From Odoribacter sp. Z80 (GTDB lineage Bacteria; Bacteroidota; Bacteroidia; Bacteroidales; Marinifilaceae), in assembly GCF_009935865.1 (NCBI RefSeq), contig NZ_QWEL01000010.1:48422-112421 (forward strand): a DNA stretch of 64,000 nt, read 5' to 3'. This document shows positions 63,951 through 64,000 of this stretch, piece after piece; positions within the stretch are counted from its first letter, which is position 1; each line of letters opens with the position of its first letter. The notes below the pieces were generated by a model. That model made no database searches and was not told the DNA's origin. It saw only the letters and a list, made by a program, of their open reading frames with translations. The position numbers were made by a program, and so were the translations under genes.

Positions 63951-64000
63951 TAAAGTTCCTCCTTCAAAAAAGTGTAAAGTTGTTCATCGGGAATGGGGTC
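63950..64000 (-). CDS. Partial C-terminus of an unidentified gene
   Basis: Open minus frame from the window edge, reading DPIPDEQLYTFLKEEL and a TAG stop. Too short to identify; the adjacent repeats suggest it belongs to an insertion sequence. Confidence 0.35.
   Translation of the reverse strand, partial: DPIPDEQLYTFLKEEL

Overview
The window is a chromosomal segment from a member of the Bacteroidales. Evidence for this is a SusC/SusD pair with a FecR anti-sigma factor, an ECF sigma factor, gldD/gldE, CdaA, the HU - AURKAIP1/COX24 - RNase G cluster, DUF1573 and DUF5715 proteins, and many genes preceded by the Bacteroidetes -7 element TAnnTTTG. A cysteate synthase gene points to a sulfonolipid producer, so an Odoribacter/Butyricimonas-like bacterium is my best guess; this is inference. 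There is no rRNA, CRISPR array or complete insertion sequence. One tRNA (Gly-GCC) is present. The last 100 bases may be the end of an IS21-like element.

Layout. 0-7.7 kb: a three-gene glycosylation-type operon (GT-C/TPR membrane transferase, methyltransferase, DPM1-like GT2), cysteate synthase, a lone FimB/Mfa2-like lipoprotein and a small UspA-like protein. 7.7-10.7 kb: a large outer-membrane HExxH protein. 10.8-16 kb: ligA (with a large insertion) and clpC. 16-19 kb: Lrp and TetR-type regulators and a divergent, apparently metal-dead alkaline-phosphatase-fold protein. 18.9-23.7 kb: gldD-gldE-ssb facing away from HU, a 29-aa basic protein and RNase G. 23.8-30.5 kb: DsbD-like protein, HSL-type hydrolase, DUF5715 lipoprotein, YchF, LolA-like protein and CdaA. 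30.5-37.9 kb: purC, phoH, mazG, cvfB, ftsE (with an acidic tail), rpe, a gamma-carbonic anhydrase homologue and an ECF sigma factor. 38-41.7 kb: a ROK kinase, a PIF1-like HRDC helicase, tRNA-Gly and Hsp20.

41.8-52.4 kb is the accessory-looking part: FecR, an unknown lipoprotein, SusC (with STN signalling domain), SusD, a BF0631-type metalloproteinase homologue that has lost its zinc ligands, and a thioredoxin-like protein. It encodes no glycoside hydrolase, so the cargo may be peptide or another ligand. 52.5-64 kb: a YhiM/DUF2776 membrane protein, rarA, kdsA, a lipoprotein with a beta-propeller and a CxxCH haem-c motif paired with a DUF6057-like membrane protein, mutS2, and two DUF1573 proteins.

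Most interesting signals: (1) LigA carries a 168-residue insertion made of two extra copies of the helix-hairpin-helix unit; (2) a pseudo-phosphatase is preceded by a perfect 14-bp inverted repeat at its promoter, next to a divergent TetR gene; (3) the SusCD-linked metalloproteinase reads NELGYYIGQYL where HExxHxxGxxH is expected; (4) a haem-c-motif propeller lipoprotein is coupled to a TPR-like membrane protein; (5) FtsE has an acidic C-terminal tail of about 110 residues.
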